A DNA stretch of 64,000 nucleotides from Voacanga thouarsii (lineage: Eukaryota; Streptophyta; Magnoliopsida; Gentianales; Apocynaceae), in assembly GCA_026120185.1 (NCBI GenBank), contig JANUWF010001491.1, positions 3,224,001 to 3,288,000 on the forward strand, in the 5' to 3' direction. Below, one piece after another: positions 54,431 to 64,000 of this stretch (its first letter is position 1; each line of letters opens with the position of its first letter). The translations under genes were made by a program, and so were the position numbers. The notes under the pieces were generated by a model. The model was given only the letters and a program-made list of their open reading frames with translations. It had not been told where the DNA came from and did not search any database.

Positions 54431-55490
54431 TATAATTTCTCGTTCCCTTGAGATACTTAAAAATATTATTTACAGTTTATCAATGAACCTCCTTGGGGTT
54501 TGACTGATATTTTCTAACCAAGCCTACAACAAAGCAGATATCTGATCAAGTACACAGCATGGCGTCTACGAGACTTCCCACAACTAAAGTGTAGAGAATC
54601 TTGCTCATCCTATCTTTTTCTCCTTGAGATTTAAGACAGTCATTTGAAGAAAAAGATAACCCATGTCTGTAAGGGATTAGAGCTCCCCTTCATGAGTCCA
54701 TGCTGAATTTAGCTAACATCTTGTCAATGTATGTGGCTTGGGATAATCCTAATATTCTTTGCTTCCTATTTCTGTGAAGCTTAATGCCAAGATTGTAACT
54801 GGCTTCTCCCAAGTCCTTCATACTAAATGGACTTGATAGCCAGACCTTAGTAGATGATAATGTCCCTACATCACTCTCAATGAGTAGAATGACGTCCACA
54901 TGTAGTACAAGAAAAGCCATATTTATGCCATCTAATTTCCTATACACATATTATTCATTCTCATTTTGAGTAAAACTATAAGACTTTATAGTCTCAATAA
55001 AATAAATGTTCCATACTCTTGATGCTTACTTAAGTCCATAGATGAACTTCTTAAACTTACAAACTATACGTTCTTGGCCTTGGGTAATAAAGCCCTCCGG
55101 TTGGGACATATAGATGTCTTTGCAAAGATAGCCATTAAAAAATGTCGTTTTAACATCCATTTGTCATATCTCGTAGTTATGATGACATGCATGGCAAAGA
55201 GGATACAAATGAACTTAAGCATGTCTACCGGGAAAAAGATTTCCTCATAATCAATTCCTTCTTTTTGAGCATACCCACTCGCTACTAGCCTAACTTTGAA
55301 GGTTTTCACATTCCTATTTGTACCTCTCTTCCTCTTGTATACCCACTTGCACCCAATGGGTTTTATCCCTTTAGGTGAAGCTATAAGATTCTTAACCTGA
55401 TTGAAGTACATTGACTCAATCTCGACGTTCATTACTTCATACCATAGGTTTTCATAAGCATCAGCAATAGCCTTCTCGTATCTAGTGAAA
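54431..55490 (-). pseudogene. Copia-B2 reverse transcriptase remnant
   Basis: Two open pieces survive. The upstream piece (55432 to 55064) has P-I-G-C-K-W-V-Y-K-R-K and A-S-G-Y-A-Q-K-E-G-I-D-Y-E-E. The downstream piece (54947 to 54690) has M-K-D-L-G-E-A-S-Y-N-L-G-I. The catalytic Y-V-D-D box reads H-V-D-V, so the second Asp is lost. The frame is broken between the pieces. It lies in the normal Copia order between integrase (right) and RNase H (left). Confidence 0.88.
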
Positions 55491-55499
55491 TCTTATTCC

Positions 55500-56470
55500 T
55501 GATGGTCGGAGACTAGGTCAAAAACATCTCCAGTCCACCGTTCTGGAACCCTAGATAACCTTCCACTACGATGAGGATCCCTTTGTATAGATTCCTAAGG
55601 ATGTGCCTTTTTTTGTTCAATAATCAGGTTAGAAGAAGTTGATTCAGAAATTTTTTTTCTCAAACTCTAAATTAGTTAAACTTTTCATGGATGTAGTTTG
55701 ATTACCTTCTAAGTATCTACCATTAGTACAGACCAGTACTTTATGCCCCTTGAGATGATAAAAGTAACCACCCTTAGTTCCTTTTGGATACCCAGCAAAG
55801 TAGTATAATTATGACATTGGTTTTAACTTGTCTCCCTTGATCAGTACATAAGCTAGATAACCCCATATATTGAGATGATTCAGACTTGGCTTACACCTAG
55901 TCCACATCTCATAGGATAGGGGTCCTAGGTACTAACTTGAAAGGTACCAAGTTCAAAATATATGTCGTTGTCCGAGGATATATCCCCAAAAGGAATTTGG
56001 AAGAGTAGCATGAGACATCATGTTTTAGACCATTTCCATCAATATCATGTTTCTTCTCTCAGCTACTCCATTCTATTGGGGTGACCCGATGCAGAGAGTT
56101 GAGATACTATCCAGTGATGTACTACGTAATTTTTGAATTAATCGAGGATGTACTTTCCACCATAATCCAATCGTAAGATTATGATCAGTTTACCTACTCG
56201 ATGTTCCACTTTAGCCTTAAACTCTTTGAACTTATCAAATGAGTCAGACTTGTATCTCATCAAGTAAACATAACCAAATCTTTTAAATCATCCGTTAAAG
56301 TGATAAAGTACTCAAACCCTCTTCTAGTTAGTGTATATAAAGAACCACACACATCAGTATGAACAAGATTTAATCCCTCCTTGGCTTTCTCCGCTTTTTT
56401 GGTAAAAAACCTATTGGTCATCTTTCTCATTAGGCAGGATTTATACTGATGCCAACTTTCCAATCTCGTT
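55500..56470 (-). pseudogene. Copia-B2 integrase remnant
   Basis: The core begins in the open piece 56463 to 56260. There the H-T-D-V-C-G-S box keeps the first catalytic Asp and is followed by F-E-Y-F-I-T-L-T-D-D. Downstream the G-G-K-Y segment (about 56170), H-P-N-R-M-E (about 56075) and L-P-F-W-G-Y-like text (about 55985) are visible with many stops and frame changes. Not functional. Confidence 0.82.
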
Positions 56471-56487
56471 GAGTCTAAAAGCCCATC

Positions 56488-56752
56488 TTAAATTAACCTC
56501 TGAATTCTGGTTGAGTTAATGTGACCCAACCTTAAATGCCAAATATATGAGTCATTGATATTGGTCTTTCTCTTCTTATTTAAAGGTTCACTTTGAGCAT
56601 TGTTTATTTGACTATCTATTGGGTTTATGAAGAACAAATTGCCATATATGTGCCCAGTACCTAAAACTTTTCCATTTTTACTAATAGTAATACCATAATG
56701 GAAAGAAACAGAATAACTATGATTTAATAATTTTACAACCAAAATCAAATTC
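56488..56752 (-). pseudogene. Copia-B2 GAG-pre-integrase remnant
   Basis: An open piece on the minus strand ends in Y-I-W-H-L-R-L-G-H-I-N-S-T-R-I, the conserved GAG-pre-integrase zinc-binding segment just before integrase. It is cut at 56753 by the G3 LTR; the rest of B2 (protease, gag, 5' LTR) should lie beyond G3, outside the window. Confidence 0.85.
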
Positions 56753-59607
56753 TAATATAATCTTTGTAAGCAACAAAATTTGGAGATTAAAATCAAGAAT
56801 AAGAACTCTACCAAACTTACACACAAGAACGCTAAAGTGATAGGAAATTAACACTCTTGTGATATCGTGAATCTAGCCTACTTCAAAGATACCCTAACAC
56901 TCTAATCTTACAAGAGATTAGAACACCATGGATAGGATTTGAATGTTAGTTTTATGCCTTAAAGATAATCACTTGTACATTGTATATAACACATTTTATT
57001 TTAATAACAGGCATTATTTATTTCATAGTTTCTTTTGTTTACTTTTGTGTAAAATAACTGTTAGATAAAGTTCTTAGTACAACACTGTGTTAAGGAGATC
57101 ATGATATGAGATTCATACTACACTGTATAGTGTTAGTACTTAAATAGTTCCTAATCGTAGTATTAATAAGACAGGACATCATTAATGCATTAAGACTAGC
57201 ATGTGTTAGACTTCCTGATTTGATCAGGTGGTGGTTCTTATATCCGTGAGTATTGAGATATTCAAAGTTAACACATGGATGCTTGTTAATGGAACAAGTT
57301 CATTGGATGACCTAGCTATGTGATAATCACATGGATAACTATTTATTACTAGTGATATAATCTCAATATAGCAAACGTGCAAGTATCCTTAGACTTGAGA
57401 TTTTCAAGGTATTTTGTTTGCTGAGCTTTGTGCTTTGAATCTAATCTCTGGAGACAGATCGAGGGCCGCTTATGGGATGGATATTAGGTACATTGTGAGG
57501 TAAACGAAAGTAGTTGAGAGAGTCAATAAAGGATTCACCACTCCTAATAGTAGGGACAAATATATCACGACCACTTGTAAGAATTACTACTTGAGAAGTC
57601 CTTGGCTAAGGCGATTGTGTATTGAAAATAGTTCCAATTGATACACATTTAGAGTAATGGGTTCCTGGTACAAGTACTATTTTATTCGGGCCAGAATTAA
57701 TTCTGGTGGGAGTTGGCACTAATTTTGTACTCTAAATTGAATGAGATATTGTGTGGTAAAAGAAGTTAATTGCACTGTAGTTTATTATTAAAGGGTTCAT
57801 GTCAAGACACTTAACTTTCTGGACTCTTAGGTGGTTATGATGTGTTGCTAGATACCGCTCATGATTTGGGAATATAGGTTTATTAATTAATGAATTAATA
57901 AACTAATCTTGATTAGAATTAATAGAATTAATTCTAACTAATTAATGATTATTAATCTCAAAGACGTTTGGATTAATTCATGTTTGCTACTAATTGACCA
58001 GAAAACCTAATAGGTCACACACAATAGAGGATTATATACTTAAGATGTTATTTGATAACATAGTGGGATTAATTGCGAGAAAGAGAAGTTGTTGTGGCCA
58101 AATTATAATTAGTTATAATTTATGATCCAAATTGTAATTGTGAAAACTTGATGTTTCCAATTACAATTAGAGAATTCTAATTGCTTTAGAATTCTTAGTT
58201 TTTGGTAGGGTTTTTCGTGTTATATGATGATATACATGAAACCCTAGCTGAGGATAATATATGAAAATAACTCCTAAAACCCTAGGGGATACATGATCTC
58301 CTCCTCTCTTCTCTCTCTCATTGTTCTTCATAAAAGAAACCCTAGTTGCCATTTAGTTTTTCTGCTAGTATAGAAAACTTCGTGCTTGAGTGTATCCTCT
58401 ATGTGGATTTTGTTAGAGGTAATCACACACACTGTGATTATAGTGGTTGGACGCTCAACTCTTATGGTGTTTGATCAAGAGGATTACTGGATCGCACCTC
58501 AATTTAAAGAAGGAAAATTTTGTTTTCTACATGATCAAATAAAGGTAAAAAACTATTACCTTTGTTCTCTTTATGTCTTGTTTTCCACACATATGCGGAT
58601 TCTGGGATGGTATCTTATTCTTATTTTTTTGCTGCGCCATATATGATATGCGTGAGATATCCAACATTGAAGGCACCTCACTCAATCTTATCAACTACAC
58701 TAGGCAACCTAACACATAAGAATAGAAAAAAAGTTAAGATTATCCCTTAAGGTTTAAAGAGAAAATCAAAGGTGGGACTAAGCCCTTTGAATTAGTCTTG
58801 ATGAATATTGGAAGCACCCAAGAGGATCACCCTCAATAACTCTCTCTAGAGAGAACTAATATGATTTTTCTATTCAAATATTCAAAAGTTGTGTTTACAA
58901 GAGTTATAATGGCATATATGTATAAATGCCTTGCCCAAAACCAATTATCAAAGTAATTCTAACTATTAAATGGCCTTAATACAAATTTTGAGATGCTATT
59001 ACATACCTTAAAATAGGTTAAAACATAATAAAAGTCGTGAAAATTAAATTACAAATATAAAAGGTTGAAAATAAGAAAAATAGCAAAAACTCGGGATTGT
59101 CCCGACTTGTGCTGGCATTAGCTCTGGCGCACATAGCTGGTGCCGGTTGGGTTTTGTCCAAGATAAAATTGTGCCAGCTTCGGGCCGGTGCCAATTCCAT
59201 CACTCTTGGGCAGCGCTAGTTCAGCTCTGGGGTGCCCTCCCCTATTTTGTTGCACTTCTATCCTTGCTCATTTGACCTCCATTTCTTTTTCATGTGTCCC
59301 CTTGATCTTCCAAATGAAAATTTGATCATTTTGAGCTCCTCTTGATACTCCTTTGGCCTTCAATCCTTGTTTCAATGTTGGTTTGATTCTCCACAAGAAT
59401 TGTTGTTCCTTTTGTGTCCCATTTAGAGCTTTCTTCACTATCCATCTCTTGATAAACTTCTTAGATCTTGTCTTGTATACTTGGATGACTTGAAAATCCT
59501 AACGTAACTTCTTGAATGTTGAATGTTCCTAAGTGGCCTTGAACCAAGTGTTGACTTCCCATCCATTTTCTTTAGATGCGCCTTGTTTTGTGGGTGGATT
59601 CCTATCA
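56753..59607 (-). repeat. 3' LTR of G3 (split)
   Basis: Parts 56753-56943 and 58672-59607, about 1.13 kb without the insertion. The minus strand begins TGATAGGAATCC. The left end (TAATATAATC) aligns with TGATATGATC at 21410, so its terminal TG has mutated. A GC-rich patch with GGTGCCGGTT-type words lies at about 59100-59230. Confidence 0.85.
56944..58666 (+). mobile_element. Copia-A solo LTR nested in the G3 LTR
   Basis: 1723 bp, TGTTAGTTTTATGCC ... GATATCCAACA, flanked by the TSD TTGAA (56939-56943, 58667-58671). The related G3-family LTR at 21593-21606 reads straight through the same site, confirming the boundaries. Open frames around 58167-58750 lie in LTR sequence and are not genes. Confidence 0.95.
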
Positions 59608-59625
59608 TTTTCCCCCTTTTTGGGA
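59608..59625 (-). other. Polypurine tract of G3
   Basis: The minus strand reads CCCAAAAAGGGGGAAAA immediately before the LTR start. Strong plus-strand primer signature. Confidence 0.88.
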
Positions 59626-60055
59626 TGATTTATCCTCGAATTGATGTTCCTTGTTGCTTGTATAGATTTCCTTACATAAGAATTCAAACTGGAGTTTTTG
59701 TGTGAAAGAAAAACTTTAGGATTTTACTCTACAACTCCTACCTTGGTTTCTCTCTTATCAACCTAAATTTTCATTCTCACCTTACCTCCACTCTCTTTTT
59801 CCTCATTCCAATTGTTTTCACTTCTCCAAACCCAAGTTGGCACTCTTATTTTATCGTTATACTCCCTTGTTTGAGCTCTATTCCCCTTGTTTTTGCTTGC
59901 ATTTGGAGCTCTAAAGACTCTTTTTCCTTTTTTTGTTTAGCTTCTCTCATTTTCTCTTCTCTTTTGCTCTTATTTTTCCTTCTCTTACTTTTCCCTCTCT
60001 TTTTATTCTCTTTTCTTTTTATCTTCCTCCCTTAAAATATTTTGATCTTTTACAA
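59626..60055 (-). other. G3 spacer between protease and purine tract
   Basis: Pyrimidine-rich on the plus strand (CTTTTCTCTT-like), hence purine-rich in the element transcript. No RT or integrase. Confidence 0.7.
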
Positions 60056-60505
60056 TCTCACTTGGGCATATAGGACAAAGTGTGAATTTCCTTTCATTCT
60101 TGTGCAAGGTGTAAGTGTTCTTCTTCCTATGGTGGACCACATTTCTATTATATAGAAAAATCTTCCTAGCAATAGATGCCCAACATGCATAGGAAAGACA
60201 TCACATATCACCTTATCGTTATATTTTCCCATGCCAAATTCAATCTTGACTAACTTGTTTACCTTCACTTCTCTACAATTGTTCAACCATTGAAGCTTGT
60301 AAGGCTTAGGATGTTTCAATGTCTTCATTCCTAATTCCTCAACCAATGTAGCACTAATCACATTATTACAACTCCCTCTATCAATAATCAAGCTACATGA
60401 TCTTTGTTTACTTTGACACCTTGAATTGAAAATATTTTTTCTTTGTAAATCCTCTTTTCCTTTAACCATACAAGCTTCCACAACCTCATTCACAACACCA
60501 ATCAA
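60056..60505 (-). pseudogene. G3 aspartic protease (retropepsin) domain
   Basis: An open reading of 151 codons on the minus strand containing the Gypsy-type protease that cleaves the Gag polyprotein. Landmarks: active-site segment S-L-I-I-D-R-G-S-C-N-N-V (plus 60368-60385 for I-D-R-G-S-C), H-P-K-P-Y-K-L-Q-W-L, and the C-terminal H-L-L-L-G-R-F flap-end block. Plant relatives usually have D-G-G-S-C, so Gly to Arg next to the catalytic Asp is likely damaging. The ATG at its start is only the first Met of an open stretch; the natural product would be a gag-protease fusion. RT does not follow. It is the longest open frame in the window. Confidence 0.85.
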
Positions 60506-61189
60506 TGAACATGATCAAATGCATCCCTATCTTTTTTATTTACTCTAATTTCTCCACTAGATTTGGTGTCTTTTTGTGAACTTGAACTAGATGGCTCATT
60601 CTCACTAGTTTCACTCATTTTCATTTGCTTTTGCATCACCTATTTCTCTTTTTGCTGATGTGAGTTTTCTCCCACTTCATAAGTAGTTGAAGCATTTTTG
60701 GGACCTTCATCTATAGCACACATTTTCTTCTTCTCTACCTTATTCCTTGGATTAATTTTCTCCTCAACAAATTTTATATCATTTTGCTCCATTCATTCTT
60801 GATCATTCTCCTCTAACATTCTTAATGGGTTTAAGTCATCCTCTAGAAAGAATAGATTATTGCAGAACTCCGTAGTCACCCCATTTGTTGAACTCAATTC
60901 ATCCACTTCTTCTTCTTCATTATCACTAAGTTCCTCATTAATCTCATTAATATTTTCTCAGCTTATTCATGCTCTTCGTCATCCTTTTGATTAGGCAATT
61001 TTTAGCCTTTGGCTTCCCTTTCTAGCATATTCTTCTTCTCAAATTTATGAATCTCACTTTGCTCATTCTTTTCAACATTTTTTTTTTGGCTTTATTAGCT
61101 CCAAACTTCACCATTTGTTTTCTCTCACAATGTTTCTTTCTCAACTCAAATATTTTGTTCAATTGGTTACATTGCTCCTTAGAGGACTT
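60506..61189 (-). pseudogene. G3 acidic linker between gag and protease
   Basis: On the minus strand this reads as a Glu/Asn-rich stretch with segments like D-N-E-E-E-E-V-D-E-L and N-P-L-R-M-L-E-E-N, then Lys/Ser-rich text leading into the protease. Such linkers are usual between the zinc knuckle and protease of Gypsy elements. Several stops interrupt it. Confidence 0.6.
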
Positions 61190-61715
61190 TCAATGACAAT
61201 CAAATGAATTGTGCCCATAGCCATATACTACATTGCTCATAAGGAATTGCACTACCCTTTTGCAAATCCATACTTCTGTCTTGATCATTTAACTTTGGGA
61301 AATCACATATACTATAACCATATTTCTAACAAGTAGAATATACATAACCTTGTTTTCTCCTCATTCTTCCTTTTGTAAAATGTTGCATTGCACTTCCATC
61401 ACTATACTTAGAACTTCTTGGACAATTATAGGACCTGTGAGAAAAACTTCCACATATTTTGCACTCATCGAGTACAAATTATTCCCTCATCAAAATTTTC
61501 ATCTCTTCCCAACAAACCACCTTTTGATACCCATTTCGCCTTCTTTGTGTATTCATTTACTCCTACTATTCTAAAACATTTTTGGAGAATCCCATTAATG
61601 CCTAATTCACTTTATTTCTTTCACTACACTCAAAGCATTTAAACAAAATTTCCATTCTTCTTCCCTATCCATAATACTCTCCCAAATCTCTCTTCCCATG
61701 GAATGGAGGTATCAA
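61190..61715 (-). pseudogene. G3 gag remnant with zinc knuckles
   Basis: The N-terminal gag core on the minus strand shows I-P-P-F-H-G-K-R-D near 61712-61686 and W-E-E-M-K near 61510-61497 with R-R-R-N-G before it. A perfect CCHC knuckle (C-K-I-C-G-S-F-S-H-R-S-Y-N-C) follows at once at 61463-61422, then two eroded knuckle-like segments (Y-G-Y-S-I-C-D-F near 61325-61300 and Y-G-Y-G-H-N-S-F-D-C near 61222-61192). The large middle-to-C-terminal part of a normal gag between W-E-E-M-K and the knuckle is missing. Frameshifts and stops are present. Domain names are from recognised motifs. Confidence 0.72.
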
Positions 61716-62135
61716 CCTTTCAGTCTACTTCAACTCCCTATGCTCCCTCAATTTCTTTTGTACTCTACTCGTTGAGTAATTTTGTGTTCCTCCCATATAA
61801 ACCCCTACAAATCATTCCTCCTCATACTTCCAATTTCCTTTTCTATCTAACTCATCATATCCTCCGTACCTTTCTCCACTTGTGTGTGACCCTTCATCAT
61901 AGCTAATCCCATAGGATTCTTTCCCACATAAATCGTACTCCCTTTCACTCATACTTAGCCCTTCATCACATGCATTCCAACAATTTATATCCCAATATTT
62001 ATCCCCCTTATATACATATTCATTACATTTGTCATTACTACATTGACTCAAATAAGATTCCTCATCATAATCATACCTTTCGCTATTACTCCAACTAACC
62101 ATTATGCACTTTGCTTTCAAGAGAAGCACCCACAA
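61716..62135 (-). pseudogene. G3 N-terminal gag extension remnant
   Basis: An open piece (62135 to 61812) rich in Tyr, Asp, Glu, Gly and Ser, with repeated short segments such as E-R-Y-G-G-Y-D-E and E-S-Y-G-I-S-Y-D-E. It is in the right place for the low-complexity N-terminal region before the gag core. No domain recognised. Confidence 0.5.
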
Positions 62136-64000
62136 AATTTAAGTAGAAAATACAAAAGGAATTCCTCACTTCACTCTTTCACATGTTTATCACTCAATTT
62201 GATAGTCATTTCTTTGCTCATGCGTACTTTCTTCTTTGCTTTTGTTGAAATGAGCTCTCCTTCATTCCTTTTTCAAACCCTCAATCCTATACTCAAGTTC
62301 TACCAAACTCTTTCCCACTTCAAAGGATTTGGTTCTACTAATTTAGTCTACTAAATTCCAAGGGATAAGAAAGAAAGATTCTGTAAAGGTAATTTATCAA
62401 GCACTTGGTAGGTGACACTAGAAGGGACACTTCTAATAATGATTTTCAATTGCACAAGTCCATACTAACAAAGATTCTCAAGACTGAGTAATGTGGCACC
62501 CGCTAAGCAAATTACCACAAGGAATCAATTCACAAGTTCCTAAGGAATAGGATTTTCAACAAGTATAGTAGTGAGTATGTGATGGATTCTAGGATATGCA
62601 ATGAACAACAAGATATTCAATTAGAGAAATGCCACACAAATTAATAGTTGCAAAAAGATGAAAAATGATGATTACTAAGCAAAGTCTATATGGGATCAAG
62701 TTCAGAAGACAACAAGAGATAGACTTTAGAATAGTTGTTGGTCAACCAATTCTCAACTTAAGTGTCTCAAGGAAGCCTAATTCTAGGACTTTAATCCACC
62801 AATCCTTGAGAGTTATGATATGAAAATTTAATGTAAGTGAAAGATATATGCTAAGAACTCATACAATGAATGTATAGTCACTTAGGCATTTTTATCAAAC
62901 ACTTGGTATGCAGTGAGGGAATCTCATGGAATCAAGGAATTCTAGGCAATGAGATGTCACCATAACCTCAAGAAAACAAATTCAACAATCGCAATTCACA
63001 AAAGATAAAGGTAGCACAAGAACTCTTCAAAATTCAAAGGCCAGTAGTAGGAATCAGGAGCAACAAATGCTTTCCAAGCTAACAACTAGTTCTAAGAGAG
63101 ACAAATTTTCAAGTAGCAACAAGAAAATTTTCTAACTAAGAACAATTCAACTAAATAAGGAAACTTTATTGTTGCAAGAATGAAAGTTTGATAAAACTTA
63201 TGTAAGCAAATTCAGACATGAGACATGTAATCAACATTTGACGTGCAAGTTATGAGTCAACAGAAACTTTCATTAAACTCTTAGTATGCTCAACTAATAC
63301 ATCAATTAACTTCACAAATGATATTTACTAAACAAATTAATCATCATACTTCAAGAATAAAAGCTTTGGTAGTTAAGTATGAGCAATACAAATCATTAAA
63401 ACCATATATCAAACACCTTGTAGGCAAACTCGTAACTCAAGCTTCTCCAAATTTTCCACCTTTATAACAATCACAAAAACTCAAAATTCAAAACAAAATC
63501 AATGCCCAATGATTATGCAAACATCAAGGATCAATTTCAGAGCAAGAACATAGCAAAAACTTGAGTTTTATAGCTCCTAAAATTAACATGAACATGAGTT
63601 ACGGGATTTGCTGTGTGCAGAAATTCTTGCAACAAATATACTCAATAAACTTCAAAATTTCTGCACTTTAACACTACAAATAGCTATCCAATGATCAACC
63701 AAACATGTAGGCTCAAATTTACAACAAACCCTCGCTAAATTTGAAGTATTAGGCTTTCAAAAATAGTAAGAAAAATAGTAACGGGATTGGAAATCTTGAA
63801 GCAATATTTTCCACTTGTTTTAAGCTCCAAATCAACAATTCTTCATGTTAAATGATTCCTCAAACATCATACCAACATATAGGAGCAATTTAACATTAAG
63901 TACATGGCATGAGTTTGAGTTTCAAGCATTCAAAAAGGACAAGAAAATAGTGACGAAAAATTAAAAATTTTCAACAATTCCTTGAACAGGATTGTACCTT
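62136..64000 (-). other. G3 leader region up to the window edge
   Basis: No coding signal of quality. The word ACGGGATT recurs at 63601 and 63781, with a variant GACGAAAAATT near 63952, each followed by a run rich in CAATTTTTCC-like text. This suggests diverged leader repeats of about 175 bp. An open frame at 62043-62354 on the plus strand lacks homology. Confidence 0.45.

Larger units (their letters stand above)
45708..56752 (-). mobile_element. Copia-B2: minus-strand Ty1/Copia element, 3' part
   Basis: In plus coordinates: 3' LTR 45708-47587, purine tract, RNase H, RT, integrase and GAG-pre-integrase to 56752. G2 is inserted in RNase H at 47935-54267. At 56753 the G3 element begins, so the gag and 5' LTR of B2 should lie beyond the window. 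Same family as the solo LTR at 36504 and B1 at 7782; all copies here are on the minus strand. Confidence 0.88.
56753..64000 (-). mobile_element. G3: minus-strand Gypsy gag-protease element, no RT or integrase
   Basis: In plus coordinates: 3' LTR 56753-59607 (with a nested Copia-A solo LTR), purine tract 59608-59625, protease 60056-60505, zinc knuckles and gag about 61190-61715, leader to the window edge. Between protease and purine tract only about 430 bp of pyrimidine-rich (plus strand) sequence exist, so RT, RNase H and integrase are absent. This makes it a non-autonomous gag-protease derivative. Its 5' LTR is outside. Confidence 0.82.

Noticed and set aside
61350..61642. Plus-strand open frames
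   Set aside because: Antisense to the G3 gag and zinc knuckle coding, which has clear motif support.

Overview
This window looks like plant heterochromatin, probably from a flowering plant. It is AT-rich and built almost entirely of decayed LTR retrotransposons inserted into one another. The evidence is Ty1/Copia pol remains, Ty3/Gypsy gag, protease and extra-ORF remains, primer-binding sites for plant initiator tRNA-Met and tRNA-Asp, TG...CA-ended LTRs, and 5-bp target-site duplications (TSDs). I found no intact host gene, tRNA, rRNA or CRISPR array. The species cannot be named from this sequence.

Family labels used here are mine. Copia-A has LTRs of about 1.73 kb. Copia-B has LTRs of about 1.8-1.9 kb and every copy is on the minus strand. 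G1 is an Athila-like Gypsy, G2 and G4 are pol-less Gypsy elements, and G3 is a Gypsy gag-protease element. T is a 3.3-kb long-LTR family starting TGTAATACC.

Left half (1-22.8 kb): the end of Copia-A1 (1-4505), then Copia-B1 leader sequence holding a G2-family solo LTR (5279-6755). The B1 LTR (7782-9462, resuming 21033-21175) is split by the complete 11.6-kb G1 element (9463-21027), which itself holds T1 (13592-16907). Beyond B1 lies a Copia-A2 pol fragment (21176-22584) with a 359-bp solo LTR of the G3 family inside it, then a stub of a T element (22585-22795).

Middle (22.8-45.7 kb): minus-strand G4 (22796-42202). Its left LTR is split by Copia-A3 (23842-38374). A3 carries T2 (28547-31914) inside its coding region and a Copia-B solo LTR (36504-38287) inside its 3' LTR. 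The right LTR of G4 is cut by the left end of a probable CACTA transposon (42203). Tandem repeats and about 2 kb of unidentified sequence follow, including a relatively GC-rich patch.

Right (45.7-64 kb): minus-strand Copia-B2 (45708-56752). Its RNase H region is split by G2 (47935-54267), whose two LTRs still look alike. Then comes minus-strand G3 (56753 to beyond 64000), whose LTR is split by a Copia-A solo LTR (56944-58666); an uninterrupted relative of this site exists at about 21590.

No element here encodes a working set of proteins. Coding regions carry stops, frameshifts and lost catalytic residues, many of them C-to-T or G-to-A changes. The points most worth following up are a short ORF-like segment shared by the pol-less G2 and G4 elements, a recurrent internal palindrome plus purine-tract motif in G1, G2 and G4, GC-rich palindrome clusters in several unrelated LTRs, and the 3.3-kb T units.
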